Source: an uncultured Kordiimonas sp.
Lineage (GTDB): Bacteria; Pseudomonadota; Alphaproteobacteria; Sphingomonadales; Kordiimonadaceae
Direction of reading: 5' to 3'
DNA: 64,000 nucleotides
NCBI GenBank assembly: GCA_947492375.1
Contig: CANLMI010000001.1
Span: 744,001 to 808,000, forward strand
Shown: positions 11,488-21,762 of the stretch, piece by piece
Layout: every line of letters starts with the position of its first letter
Numbering within the stretch: the stretch's first letter is position 1
The notes under the pieces: generated by a model
What the model was told of the DNA's origin: nothing
Seen by the model: only the letters and a program-made list of their open reading frames with translations
Database searches by the model: none
Position numbers and translations under genes: made by a program

Positions 11488-12839
11488 TGAATATAACGTT
11501 AGTAAAAAGTACCATGTCAAAGTCAGCTAAGTTAGTAACAATTCCTTTGTTAGTCGTTTTAGCTGCTGCATGTGGTTCCAGTGCCCCTAAATCAACATAT
11601 GATGACGGTGGGCGTGAGCGTATCTCGATCTTGTCTTCCACACAAACTCTTGACGCGGATAACGCAATAGCAAACCTTCCCGTTGTTCTACCAAGACCAT
11701 ACACCAATAAAAACTGGGCCCAGACAGGAGCAAATGCCAGCCACTCTGCCCAACATTTATCATTGGGGGAAGACCTCAATCAAGTGTGGCGTGCGAACAT
11801 AGGTACGGGTAACAAAAAGTATCAACGAATACTTACAGGCCCCATTGCTGCCGATGGTAAAGTTTTTGCTGTTGACGTAAAAGGAAATGTAACAGCGGTT
11901 TCGCTTACTTCAGGTGATGTGTTATGGCGAAAAGAGCTAGAAGACGATGATGAGCGCAGCAGCGTTGGATTTGGTGGCGGCGTAGCTTTCCAAGGCGGTA
12001 AAATTTTTGTTTCTTCCGGTTTTGGTTTTATCGCTGCTCTTGATGCAAATACTGGTAATGAAATATGGCGGTATGCTGATATTGTGCCATTTCGCGGTGC
12101 TCCAACAGTGGCGAATGGCCGCGTATTCGCCATTACACAGGATAACCAGTTAATTACATTAGATGTCAATTCAGGCGAATTATTGTGGGATCAGGTTGGT
12201 ATTGCAGAAACTGCTGGAATGCTCGGTGCTGCTAGCCCTGTTTTTGATAATGGTACTGTAGTTACGGCCCTTTCATCAGGGGAGTTAGTAGCTATGATCG
12301 CTGCTAATGGCCGGATTGTTTGGCAGGATGCTCTGTCTAGTAGCCGCCGTTTAACACCGCTTGCCACTCTGGCAGATGTAGACGGTGATCCAGTTATCGA
12401 CCGTGGTAAATTATATGCGGTTAGTCATGCAGGCAGAATGGTTGCAATTGATATGCGATCAGGCGAACGGTCATGGGAAGCGGATATTGCAGGCGTTGGC
12501 ATGCCGTGGGTTGCGGGTAATTTTGGCTTTACAACAACTATCGATGGACAAATTGTTTGTATTAATCTTGTTGATGGGCGTATTCGCTGGGTCACACAGC
12601 TTCAACGTTTTGAAAAACAGGAAAGCCGGCGTGGTTTGATCAGATGGAATGGCCCTGTATTAGCAGGTGATCGTTTACTCGTTACCAGCTCGCATGGTTT
12701 TGCATTATCTATTTCACCGTATACTGGCGAAGTAGTTGGCGGAACGAAACTTTCTGCGGGATCAAGTACGCCACCAATTGTTGTTGATAATACTTTTATA
12801 TTTTTAAGTGAAAACGGAGATCTTATCGCATATCGATAA
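11487..12839 (+). CDS. bamB: Outer membrane assembly lipoprotein BamB (PQQ beta-propeller)
   Basis: Lipobox-like VVLAAACGSS; repeated PQQ-type blades; upstream of der. Start taken as ATG 11487. Confidence 0.88.
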   Translation: MNITLVKSTMSKSAKLVTIPLLVVLAAACGSSAPKSTYDDGGRERISILSSTQTLDADNAIANLPVVLPRPYTNKNWAQTGANASHSAQHLSLGEDLNQVWRANIGTGNKKYQRILTGPIAADGKVFAVDVKGNVTAVSLTSGDVLWRKELEDDDERSSVGFGGGVAFQGGKIFVSSGFGFIAALDANTGNEIWRYADIVPFRGAPTVANGRVFAITQDNQLITLDVNSGELLWDQVGIAETAGMLGAASPVFDNGTVVTALSSGELVAMIAANGRIVWQDALSSSRRLTPLATLADVDGDPVIDRGKLYAVSHAGRMVAIDMRSGERSWEADIAGVGMPWVAGNFGFTTTIDGQIVCINLVDGRIRWVTQLQRFEKQESRRGLIRWNGPVLAGDRLLVTSSHGFALSISPYTGEVVGGTKLSAGSSTPPIVVDNTFIFLSENGDLIAYR

Positions 12840-12880
12840 GGGGCTTTAGAAACTTAAATCAAAATCATAAAGGCAGTGTT

Positions 12881-14329
12881 ATGGGTTTTACTGTCGCCGT
12901 TTTAGGCCGCCCAAATGTAGGTAAATCAACGCTTTTCAACCGACTGGTTGGAAAGCGTATCGCTATTGTGGATGATACACCGGGTGTTACTCGTGACCGT
13001 AAAAACGGCCGTGGTAAGATTTCCGATCTTGAGTTTGATCTGATCGATACAGCAGGGTTGGAAGAGGGCGAACCTGGTTCCTTATCTGACCGCATGCGTC
13101 AGCAAACGCAAGTTGCACTCGATGAAGCTGATATCGCTTTAATGCTTTATGATGCTCGTGCGGGTGTAACGCCCATGGACGAACATTTCGCTGCATGGCT
13201 TCGCCGCGGAAATACACCCGTGGTTTTGATTGCAAACAAGTGCGAGGGCAGTGCGGTTGTTGACGGTATCTATGAAGCTTACACACTTGGCCTCGGTGAT
13301 CCTGTTGGATTATCTGCCGAGCACGGTGAAGGACTAGCGGAGCTTTATAACGAGATTGTCGCAACATTAGAGAAGGCCGGTATTGATCCTTACGAGGATG
13401 AGGTTGATGAATCTGAAAAAAATACCAGTGATGATTTTGGCCCCGAAGAGGGAGATATGGACTATGAATTCACTGACCACACTGTAGAGGCAGAAGAAGA
13501 TAGCCCCCTAAGAATGGCAATCGTTGGCCGCCCTAACGCTGGAAAGTCTACTCTTATTAATTTCCTGACTGAGCAAGACCGATTGATAACGGGGCCAGAG
13601 GCTGGCCTGACGCGTGATAGTATCGCTGTCGATTGGGAATGGAATGGTTTACCTGTTAAATTGTATGACACAGCTGGCCTGCGTAAAAAATCGAATATCA
13701 CTGATAAACTAGAAAAATTATCAGCTTCTGATACGCTTTGGGCCATTCAGTATGCTGAAGTTGTTGTATTGATGCTGGACGCAGAGCGTGGGTTTGAGCG
13801 CCAAGACCTTAAAATCGCTGAGCGGGTTGCTGATGAAGGGCGTGCGCTCGTTATTGCCCTTAATAAATGGGATGTTGTTGAGGACCGTTTGGCAGTTCAG
13901 CGCCAAATCAAGGATACATTAACAAAAAGTCTGCCGCAGCTTAAAGGCGTGCCTGTTGTTACTTTTTCTGCCCTAACGGGTAAAGGTACACAACACCTTA
14001 TGCCTGCCGTTGAAGAGATTTATGATACATGGAACGCACGTATTCCAACAGCCGCTTTTAACCGCTGGCTTTCTGACGTGCTAGAAAAACATCCGACTCC
14101 TTCTGCGGCTGGCGGCCGACGTATTAAAATTCGTTACGGCGCACAAATTAAAACCCGCCCACCAACCTTTAAGCTTTTCTGTAACAAACCTGAAGACTTG
14201 CCAGATAGTTATAAACGCTATATGGAAAATGAATTGCGCCGTGACTTTAATCTGCCCGGCATTCCTGTTCGTTTTACTTTCAAGAAAAGCGAAAATCCCT
14301 ATGAAGGCCGGCGCAAAAAACAGCGTTAG
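12881..14329 (+). CDS. der: Ribosome-associated GTPase Der (EngA)
   Basis: 482 aa; two tandem G domains (GRPNVGKSTL, GRPNAGKSTL) and a KH-like C-terminus. Confidence 0.97.
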   Translation: MGFTVAVLGRPNVGKSTLFNRLVGKRIAIVDDTPGVTRDRKNGRGKISDLEFDLIDTAGLEEGEPGSLSDRMRQQTQVALDEADIALMLYDARAGVTPMDEHFAAWLRRGNTPVVLIANKCEGSAVVDGIYEAYTLGLGDPVGLSAEHGEGLAELYNEIVATLEKAGIDPYEDEVDESEKNTSDDFGPEEGDMDYEFTDHTVEAEEDSPLRMAIVGRPNAGKSTLINFLTEQDRLITGPEAGLTRDSIAVDWEWNGLPVKLYDTAGLRKKSNITDKLEKLSASDTLWAIQYAEVVVLMLDAERGFERQDLKIAERVADEGRALVIALNKWDVVEDRLAVQRQIKDTLTKSLPQLKGVPVVTFSALTGKGTQHLMPAVEEIYDTWNARIPTAAFNRWLSDVLEKHPTPSAAGGRRIKIRYGAQIKTRPPTFKLFCNKPEDLPDSYKRYMENELRRDFNLPGIPVRFTFKKSENPYEGRRKKQR

Positions 14330-14340
14330 AATATAAGCAT

Positions 14341-14376
14341 AATAATATCCTGCAAAGTCATTTGCAGGATATTATT
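14341..14376. terminator. Perfect 16-bp inverted repeat, 4-nt loop, downstream of der
   Basis: AATAATATCCTGCAAA-gtca-TTTGCAGGATATTATT, 12 nt after the der stop. Confidence 0.6.
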
Positions 14377-14490
14377 AGCATAATTCTGCCAAGTCCCCTT
14401 CAAAGTTAAAACTCACGCACAAACTTAACGCTAAATTATCAATTTAAAAGTAAGCATACCTAACTGTGACAGTTGATAAGAGGTAAGTTT

Positions 14491-15153
14491 ATGTCAGTCA
14501 AAAGACTATTAATCACACTGATCCTAATTTTGATTGTAAGTGGCATTCCTAAAACACTTAGCACCATCCGCAGTGCGGGTGATTATGATATCGCGGAAGA
14601 TAGAATCAAAAACGCAATCGGAAACGGATTGACTGTACTGGATTTTAAAGACCTAAAATATTTAACAAAAATTCCAGATACCGTCCGTCAGGTAAAAGGG
14701 CTTTGGTTCTTGAATGCTAATTCAGCTCAACGCTTATCTGATATTAGCGCAATTGAGGGTTTACCTGACTTAAAGCACTTACAACTTGGTGATACCCGGA
14801 TCCAGGATTTGGAACCTTTGTCTAACCTTCAAAGGCTTGAAGTCTTGGATATCAGAGACAGTTGGGTGTCTAATCTGGGTCCATTAAAGGACTTGCCTGT
14901 ATTAAGGCGGCTGCAAATGAATTCACTGGGGGTAGAATCTCTCTGCCCCTTAAATAAAATTCGCTCCCTGAACTGGGTAAATTTGTACAAGAGCTATGCC
15001 AAAGACGGTTCGCAAGATTGCTTTTTGAAACTTGAAAACAAAATTACTGACCTTACTGGTGGTGCCTCTTACAAACAAAACTATATTCCCGGCAGCCCAT
15101 ATCTTTGGAAAGTCTCATTTGAGCGGTTCCTTAAAAAACTCGAATGGAACTGA
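14491..15153 (+). CDS. Leucine-rich-repeat-type protein with N-terminal signal/anchor
   Basis: LRR pattern (LPDLKHLQLGDTRIQDLEPLSNLQRLEVLDIRDSWVSNLGPLKDLPVLRRLQMNSL); ATG 14491 preceded by AGAGGT. Confidence 0.7.
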   Translation: MSVKRLLITLILILIVSGIPKTLSTIRSAGDYDIAEDRIKNAIGNGLTVLDFKDLKYLTKIPDTVRQVKGLWFLNANSAQRLSDISAIEGLPDLKHLQLGDTRIQDLEPLSNLQRLEVLDIRDSWVSNLGPLKDLPVLRRLQMNSLGVESLCPLNKIRSLNWVNLYKSYAKDGSQDCFLKLENKITDLTGGASYKQNYIPGSPYLWKVSFERFLKKLEWN

Positions 15154-15333
15154 AAGGTCTGATCATTGACTGGTTAGGTAATCGTTCAAATTTTTGCTCT
15201 ACCTACAATTACGCACTTAGTGAGATAACGGAATTACTTAAGCTAAAACAAAGATAAATTTATCAAAAACCATGAACCTATATTGATAGTCACCGTATAG
15301 ATATTATAGTCTCTGGTTGGAGAGGATAACCTT

Positions 15334-16299
15334 ATGCGCCGACTATTTTTGTTTGTTTTTTGTCTTTGCTTTTTTACTGGTCTGGCTATTGCCGATGACA
15401 CCGATATTGTATTTGTAACCGATTGGAAAGCACAGGCGGAGCATGGCGGGTTTTATCAGGCGCTTGCCAAGGGGCTTTATAAAAAACACGGCCTTAATGT
15501 AACAATCAGACAGGGCGGCCCACAAAGCGATAACCCGAGATTACTGGCAGCAGGCGCAATCGATATTGCTTTAACATCCAATAATTTTCAACCAATCAAC
15601 CTTCTTGCGGCTGGCGCAGATACAAAAGTTATCATGGCTGTTTTCCAAAAAGATCCACAGGTTTTTATGGTTCATCCTGAAAATTCTGCAAATTCAATCG
15701 CAGATATGAAAGGAATGCCAATTTTTATCGCGGATAGCGCGATAGGAACACTATGGCCGTGGCTGGAGGCAAAGTTCGGTTTTACCAGTAAACAAATCCG
15801 TAAATATACCTATTCGCTTGCGCCGTGGCTGGTAAACAAAGGCACAGTACAAGAAGGTTACATGTCTTCTGAGCCCTTTACAGCAAGAAAAGCGGGCGTA
15901 AAACCCAAGATATTCTTACTCGCTGACGCAGGATACCCCGGTTATGCAGCAATGGTTACTGCGCGAGGTGCGTTTATCGAAAAATCACCACATGTTGTTC
16001 GCGCCTTTGTGAAGGCATCCATTGAAGGCTGGAATGATTATTTATATGGTGATCCGTCTGCCGGAAACGCCATGATTTTAAAGGATAACCCAGAAGCAAC
16101 GCCAGAGTTGTTAGCCTTTTCGATTGCGACAATGAAAAATGCCGATATCGTTGGAAAAGGAGATACTGTTGGCCAAATTGATCCGGCACGTTGGCAGCAA
16201 TTTTATGATGAGATGAGTGAATTAGGGGTGTTCGAAAAAGGCTTGAATGCCGCTGATGCATTTACGGCCAAGTTTTTACCCAAAGCAGCTTCTGAATAA
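15334..16299 (+). CDS. ABC transporter substrate-binding protein (NMT1/THI5-like)
   Basis: 321 aa; signal peptide; FVTDWKAQAEHGGFYQALAKGLYKKHGLNVTIRQGGPQ typical of NMT1/SsuA-type SBPs. Confidence 0.85.
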   Translation: MRRLFLFVFCLCFFTGLAIADDTDIVFVTDWKAQAEHGGFYQALAKGLYKKHGLNVTIRQGGPQSDNPRLLAAGAIDIALTSNNFQPINLLAAGADTKVIMAVFQKDPQVFMVHPENSANSIADMKGMPIFIADSAIGTLWPWLEAKFGFTSKQIRKYTYSLAPWLVNKGTVQEGYMSSEPFTARKAGVKPKIFLLADAGYPGYAAMVTARGAFIEKSPHVVRAFVKASIEGWNDYLYGDPSAGNAMILKDNPEATPELLAFSIATMKNADIVGKGDTVGQIDPARWQQFYDEMSELGVFEKGLNAADAFTAKFLPKAASE

Positions 16300-16307
16300 A
16301 GGCCAAT

Positions 16308-17045
16308 ATGCTCACTGTTTCAAATCTTGATTTTTCTTATATAGATGGCAGCAAAACTCTTGATGCCATATCGCTTAGTTTGCAAGCAGGTGAAATAGTA
16401 TCACTCCTTGGTGCGAGCGGGTGTGGTAAGTCCACGCTTCTGAAAATTATCGCCGGGCTTGAGGATGTTGACGCTGGTGAAATAGTCGGCGCCAATAATG
16501 TATCTTTTGTGTTTCAGGAGCCTGCGTTATTGCCGTGGTCCACAATCGAGGCAAATATTTCATTACCGATGGCCCTCAAAGCAAACATAAATAAGGAACA
16601 AATACTCGGCGCGTTAGACGCTGTTGGTTTATCCAACATGAAAGACAGGTATCCAGCAACGCTCTCGGGCGGGCAGAAGATGCGTGCCTCAATCGCACGG
16701 GCATTGGTGACAGAAACCGACTTAATGTTAATGGATGAGCCATTTGCGGCGCTTGATGAAATACTGCGCTTCCAAATGAATGATTTACTGTTAAAGCTTC
16801 AGGCAAAAGAAAACTGGGGTGTTCTCTTTGTGACCCACAGTATTTATGAAGCCGTTTATATTTCTGACCGTATTTTGGTGATGGACCAAGGAAAAATCAT
16901 GGGCGAAGTCAAACCATCGCTCGATAAAATATTATCCCCTGAAGAACGTCGTGCATCGCCCGAATTTTCTATTGCTGTAAAGGCAATCTCAGGGTTGATG
17001 CAGCAAATCACAACTGCTGCATCAACAATGAAGGGGCAGGCATGA
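16308..17045 (+). CDS. ABC transporter ATP-binding protein
   Basis: GASGCGKSTLLKIIAGLE Walker A, LSGGQKMRASIARAL signature, LMLMDEPFAALDE Walker B. Confidence 0.93.
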   Translation: MLTVSNLDFSYIDGSKTLDAISLSLQAGEIVSLLGASGCGKSTLLKIIAGLEDVDAGEIVGANNVSFVFQEPALLPWSTIEANISLPMALKANINKEQILGALDAVGLSNMKDRYPATLSGGQKMRASIARALVTETDLMLMDEPFAALDEILRFQMNDLLLKLQAKENWGVLFVTHSIYEAVYISDRILVMDQGKIMGEVKPSLDKILSPEERRASPEFSIAVKAISGLMQQITTAASTMKGQA

Positions 17046-17815
17046 TGAAGAAAATTCTTTTGCCAGTTTTTATACTTTTCCTTGCCTTGTTACTTTGGGA
17101 ATATTGGGTCACTGCCAATAATGTACCGAAATTTATTTTGCCCGCACCGAGTTTGATTTTTGATGCGCTTGTGAATGACTTTTCATCCCTAATGCTAGCC
17201 CTGTATTCAACGCTGGCAATCACCTTGATTGCCTTAATATGCGCCATTATTAGCGGCGTTTTCCTGGCCTTTACCTTTAGTATGAGCAAGACATTTGAAA
17301 CCGCCTTTTATCCGTTTGCTGTTATCATGCAGGTGACGCCAATTATATCGATTGCACCCTTGGTTTTGATATGGGTGGGAATTGACAGCGTTGACCGCGC
17401 GCTTGTTATCATTGCTTGGCTTGCAGCCTTTTTTCCAATTCTCTCGAATATGTCAGCAGGCCTTAAGGCAGTTGATCCGAATTTAAGCGACTTGTTCAAG
17501 CTCTATAAGGCAAACAGGTGGCAGCGGTTTTGGAAACTATCATGGCCAACGGCTTTACCATATTTACTCGCGAGTTTGCGGATAAGTGGCGGGTTATCGT
17601 TAATCGGTGCGGTTGTGGCTGAATTTGTTGCAGGATCTGGCGGCTCGACAGGCCTTGCATGGCGGATATTAGAAGCTGGAAACCGGTTACAGGTCGAAAA
17701 AATGTTCGCAGGGCTTATTTTGCTTGCTGTACTTGGTATCCTAATTTTCTATAGCTTTGCGTTGCTTGAATGGTTTGTGCTCAGGAAATGGCATCCTGCT
17801 TTCAGCGCAAAATAA
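17042..17815 (+). CDS. ABC transporter permease (SsuC/TauC/NitT type)
   Basis: Multiple TM segments; overlaps the ATPase gene by 4 nt; EAA-like loop region. Confidence 0.88.
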   Translation: MMKKILLPVFILFLALLLWEYWVTANNVPKFILPAPSLIFDALVNDFSSLMLALYSTLAITLIALICAIISGVFLAFTFSMSKTFETAFYPFAVIMQVTPIISIAPLVLIWVGIDSVDRALVIIAWLAAFFPILSNMSAGLKAVDPNLSDLFKLYKANRWQRFWKLSWPTALPYLLASLRISGGLSLIGAVVAEFVAGSGGSTGLAWRILEAGNRLQVEKMFAGLILLAVLGILIFYSFALLEWFVLRKWHPAFSAK

Positions 17816-17876
17816 TGCCAGCCTGCGGCAATCTAAACGCTTGTGAAAATGGATCAATCAAGGTAGGCAGCAATTC

Positions 17877-18908
17877 ATGAGTATTTCAATACATCAAAAT
17901 GACCGACACAGTATCGGCCGCTGGTTACTGTTCATGGCAATGGTTGTTGCTTTGATGGTTGTTGTTGGCGGCGCAACACGGCTAACCGAATCCGGGCTAT
18001 CGATGGTGGATTGGCGACCTGTTACAGGTGTTTTGCCGCCCATAACCGACAGTGCTTGGCAGGCCGAGTTTGAAAAATATCAAACAAGCCCCGAATATCA
18101 ATTAAAGAACAAAGGCATGAGCCTTGAGGACTTTAAAGGTATTTTCTATTGGGAATGGGGGCATAGATTGCTTGGCCGTTTGATTGGCCTGTTTTTCTTT
18201 ATCCCACTTGTTTGGTTCTGGTTTAGAGATCGCATACCACATGGCTATAAACCGCGTCTGGTTTTTCTACTGATCGCTGGTGGCTCACAAGGTCTGCTTG
18301 GGTGGTATATGGTGCAATCAGGTTTGATTGATGAACCCGCGGTTAGCCATTACCGATTGACGGCCCATTTATCACTCGCACTCTTCATTTTTGCTGCATT
18401 GTTTTGGACGGCATTATCGCTTTACAGACCTCGGCCATTTAAATCTTCGCGCCTTATGAAAATATTGACCCATAGCGCAATGCTGGTGCTTGTTCTTCAA
18501 CTTGTTATGGGCGGTCTTGTTGCTGGTCTGAAAGCTGGTCATATATTCAATACATGGCCCTTAATGGGCGAGGGTTTTGTCCCTGCGGGATTGTTGGATA
18601 TTACACCCACTTGGCGAAATTTCTTCGATAATGCAGTTACAGTACAATTCGATCACCGGATCGGTGCTTATATCTTTAGTTTATTGGCCATTGGTATTTT
18701 CATTAAGTCACGGCGTGAATTACCGACGATTAGGTTTGCCGGAACATGTGTTTTATTGGCGACGACCTTGCAATTCATACTGGGTATCATCATGTTATTA
18801 AAGACAGTTCCAGTTTCATGGGGAACTGCCCACCAAGGCGGCGGTGTGATTGTGCTCGCTTCCGTGGTGTATTTAATGCATATTCAACGAAAGTTTGAAG
18901 CAAAGTAA
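17877..18908 (+). CDS. ctaA: Heme A synthase
   Basis: GGATRLTESGLSMVDWRPVTGVLPP and multiple TM helices with conserved His. Confidence 0.93.
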   Translation: MSISIHQNDRHSIGRWLLFMAMVVALMVVVGGATRLTESGLSMVDWRPVTGVLPPITDSAWQAEFEKYQTSPEYQLKNKGMSLEDFKGIFYWEWGHRLLGRLIGLFFFIPLVWFWFRDRIPHGYKPRLVFLLIAGGSQGLLGWYMVQSGLIDEPAVSHYRLTAHLSLALFIFAALFWTALSLYRPRPFKSSRLMKILTHSAMLVLVLQLVMGGLVAGLKAGHIFNTWPLMGEGFVPAGLLDITPTWRNFFDNAVTVQFDHRIGAYIFSLLAIGIFIKSRRELPTIRFAGTCVLLATTLQFILGIIMLLKTVPVSWGTAHQGGGVIVLASVVYLMHIQRKFEAK

Positions 18909-18943
18909 ATAATAAGAATAAAATAGCGAGGAAACAACAAGCC

Positions 18944-19315
18944 ATGGACGATATTGTTACAATATATACGCTGACAGACAGCGAAGATGTAGCGGTACAT
19001 TTAGCAACAACCTTAGTGCGGGAAAAATTGATTGCGTGCGCGAATGTAAATCAATCAGTGCGATCAGTTTACGAATGGAACGGTTCCATTCAACTGGAAG
19101 CCGAAGTGCCAGTTTTGATGAAAACCACAAAATCACTTGTTGATAAAGCGATCGAACGCATAAAGGAGCTTCATACCTACGAAGTTCCTTGTATTACCGT
19201 ATGGCCAATCATTGCCGGTAATGAAGATTACGCAACATGGGTTAACGGGCAGGTTATTAACCCTGACACTGAAACCTATGTAAAAATTAATGCTGAGGCA
19301 GAAGCTTTGGCATAA
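18944..19315 (+). CDS. cutA: Divalent-cation tolerance protein CutA
   Basis: 123 aa; LIACANVNQSVRSVYEWNGSIQLEAEVPVLMKT and ELHTYEVPCI. Confidence 0.92.
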   Translation: MDDIVTIYTLTDSEDVAVHLATTLVREKLIACANVNQSVRSVYEWNGSIQLEAEVPVLMKTTKSLVDKAIERIKELHTYEVPCITVWPIIAGNEDYATWVNGQVINPDTETYVKINAEAEALA

Positions 19316-19338
19316 TTTTTATTTTATGATGCGTATAA

Positions 19339-19363
19339 AAAAGGCCGGACAATCCGGCCTTTT
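19339..19363. terminator. Bidirectional terminator between convergent cutA and the MDR gene
   Basis: AAAAGGCCGGA-caa-TCCGGCCTTTT. Confidence 0.85.
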
Positions 19364-19393
19364 CTGTTTCTTACTTCTAAAACGTCAGGTTTT

Positions 19394-20404
19394 TTATTCG
19401 TCAGCAACCTTCACAACCTGTTTGCCGAAGTTCTTACCTTTCAGCATATTAATAAAGGCATCAGGTGCGCTTTCGATACCTTCAGCAATGGTTTCACGGT
19501 ATTTAAGCTTGCCTTCCTTGATCCAGCCAGCACCAATACCAACCCATTCGCGGCAAAGCTCGGGATACATTGAAACAATAAAGCCTTCCATTTTCGCATT
19601 TTGACCGATTAGGATTGGCAAGTTGCGCGGGCCAGGGGGCATATCATCGATTGTTGAGTTATAGTTTGCGATCATACCACAAAGCGGGATACGCGCTTTA
19701 AAATTGAGGCAGGCTATAGCCGCTTCCATTACCGGGCCGCCAACATTTTCAAAATAAACATCAATACCCTTAGGGTTTGCATCGCTAACGGATTTAAAGA
19801 CATTTTCGGTTGTTTTATAATTGAAGGCTGCGTCAAAACCGATTTCTTTCAGATATTCAACCTTATCATCAGCGCCTGCGCTTCCTGCAACATGGCAGCC
19901 CATATTTTTGGCAATCTGTCCAACAACCTGACCAACGGCACCGGACGCCGCTGATACAAATACGTTTTCGCCTTCTTTAAGATTTCCAACACCTTTCAAG
20001 CCAACATACGCTGTCATGCCTGGCATACCAAGCACACCGAGATGGTAGGAGAGGGGGGCAACATTAGGGTCAATCGGGTTAAAGCCTTCACCGTCAGTTA
20101 CCATATAATTTGCCCAAAGGCCCATGCCGCTCAGGTAAGTACCAACAGCATGTGCACCGCCATTAGATTCTACAACCTTTGCAACAACACCACCTTGCAG
20201 TGGTTCGCCAATTTGAAACGGTGGCACATAGCTCTTACGGTCATTCATCCGTCCGCGCATGTATGGGTCAACAGAAAGGTATAGAATTTTCAATACCATC
20301 TGCCCGTCACTGGCTGTTGGCATATCAGCCGCTACATGGTCAAAGTTATCATTCGTTACCCAGCCGTCCGGGCGGCTTTTCAAAACTATCTGGTTATTAG
20401 ACAT
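19394..20404 (-). CDS. Zinc-free MDR-family NADP-dependent oxidoreductase
   Basis: VFVSAASGAVGQVVGQIAKNMGCHVAGSAG Rossmann motif; YLSVDPYMRGRM. Start at ATG 20404. Confidence 0.88.
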   Translation of the reverse strand: MSNNQIVLKSRPDGWVTNDNFDHVAADMPTASDGQMVLKILYLSVDPYMRGRMNDRKSYVPPFQIGEPLQGGVVAKVVESNGGAHAVGTYLSGMGLWANYMVTDGEGFNPIDPNVAPLSYHLGVLGMPGMTAYVGLKGVGNLKEGENVFVSAASGAVGQVVGQIAKNMGCHVAGSAGADDKVEYLKEIGFDAAFNYKTTENVFKSVSDANPKGIDVYFENVGGPVMEAAIACLNFKARIPLCGMIANYNSTIDDMPPGPRNLPILIGQNAKMEGFIVSMYPELCREWVGIGAGWIKEGKLKYRETIAEGIESAPDAFINMLKGKNFGKQVVKVADE

Positions 20405-20586
20405 AAGGGGCTCCCACTCCATTTTCTCAAAGTAATCAAAGTCATTAAGTGGACTATATGGGCATTATTAATGCGTGCAAGACTTTTTACCGTAGATTAA
20501 TCAACGAATTAATGGGGTATTTATATACCAATTTACTAACATATTGTTTTTAAAGTATTTTATATATTTATGTGCCAAAATAGTGT

Positions 20587-20614
20587 TTGACAGACGCTGT
20601 TTTTTGTCTATATA
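20587..20614 (+). promoter_or_regulatory. Candidate sigma70-type promoter for rplM-rpsI
   Basis: TTGACA, 16-nt spacer, TATATA, about 80 nt upstream of the rplM ATG. Confidence 0.6.
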
Positions 20615-20691
20615 TCGCGGCCGAACGAGGTTTCATATAGTATTATTTACTTGTTAAGCCTCAAAGTAATTAACACCAGAGGCATATTGCA

Positions 20692-21150
20692 ATGAAAACT
20701 TATTCTGCAAAACCTTCGGAGATTGAAAAGAAATGGCTTATTGTTGACGCTGAGGACGTAGTTCTTGGTCGTTTGGCACAGGCTGTTGCTAACGTTCTTC
20801 GCGGTAAGCACAAAGTAACATACACTCCGCACATGGATTGCGGTGATAATGTAATCATCATCAACGCTGAAAAAGTGAAACTCACTGGTAAGAAGCGTTC
20901 TGACAAAGTTTACTATCGTCACACAGGTCACCCAGGTGGTATCAAATCACAAACTGCTGGTGAAATTCTTGACGGTCGTTTCCCTGAGCGTGTTCTTCAA
21001 AAGGCGATCGAACGCATGATCCCTAAAGGACCACTTGGTCGTCAGCAAATGCGCAACCTTCGGGTATACGCAGGTACTGAGCACCCACACACTGCACAAG
21101 ACCCAGAAGTTCTTGATGTGGCTGGCATGAACCCGAAGAATAAAAGGTAA
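20692..21150 (+). CDS. rplM: 50S ribosomal protein L13
   Basis: 152 aa; [52 protein letters not shown]. Confidence 0.97.
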   Translation: MKTYSAKPSEIEKKWLIVDAEDVVLGRLAQAVANVLRGKHKVTYTPHMDCGDNVIIINAEKVKLTGKKRSDKVYYRHTGHPGGIKSQTAGEILDGRFPERVLQKAIERMIPKGPLGRQQMRNLRVYAGTEHPHTAQDPEVLDVAGMNPKNKR

Positions 21151-21155
21151 GTAAA

Positions 21156-21635
21156 ATGGCAGACCTTCAGGATCTTAAAGAAATTACTGGCGAAGCAGCA
21201 GACGCTGCTGAAGTTGCTGGTGAAGAGCGTAAGCCAGTTGTTGATGCGCAGGGCCGCACATATGCAACAGGTAAAAGAAAAGACGCAGTAGCACGTGTTT
21301 GGATCAAACCAGGTTCAGGCAAAATCGTTGTAAACGACCGTGATCAGGAAGTTTATTTCGCACGTCCAACACTTCGTTTGATCGTAAATCAGCCTTTCCA
21401 GGTTGCTGGTCGTGAAAACCAGTATGACGTTATCGCAACAGTAAAAGGCGGTGGCCTTTCTGGACAAGCGGGTGCGGTTAAGCATGGTATCTCAAAAGCG
21501 ATCCAGCTTGCTGAGCCTGAGCTTCGCGGTGCACTTAAAGCTGCTGGCTTCCTTACTCGTGATAGCCGGGTTGTTGAACGTAAGAAATACGGTAAAGCGA
21601 AAGCGCGTCGTAGCTTCCAGTTCTCAAAACGTTAA
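21156..21635 (+). CDS. rpsI: 30S ribosomal protein S9
   Basis: 159 aa; [25 protein letters not shown]...[18 protein letters not shown]. Confidence 0.97.
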   Translation: MADLQDLKEITGEAADAAEVAGEERKPVVDAQGRTYATGKRKDAVARVWIKPGSGKIVVNDRDQEVYFARPTLRLIVNQPFQVAGRENQYDVIATVKGGGLSGQAGAVKHGISKAIQLAEPELRGALKAAGFLTRDSRVVERKKYGKAKARRSFQFSKR

Positions 21636-21660
21636 GACATATCTCAAAATTTGTTTCATT

Positions 21661-21691
21661 AAAGGCTGCACGGTTTATGCGGCCTTTTTTT
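21661..21691 (+). terminator. Terminator downstream of rpsI
   Basis: AAAGGCtGCA ... TGCgGCC followed by a T7 run. Confidence 0.75.
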
Positions 21692-21762
21692 CACCCTATA
21701 TTCTTGTTTACAATATTCTTCAGCGGTGCAAGATACTGCGATGCCATTATCTGGAGTATATT

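Noticed and set aside
15154-15333. Possible TPP riboswitch upstream of the NMT1-like ABC transporter
   Set aside because: No CUGAGA or matching THI-box core could be found by eye.
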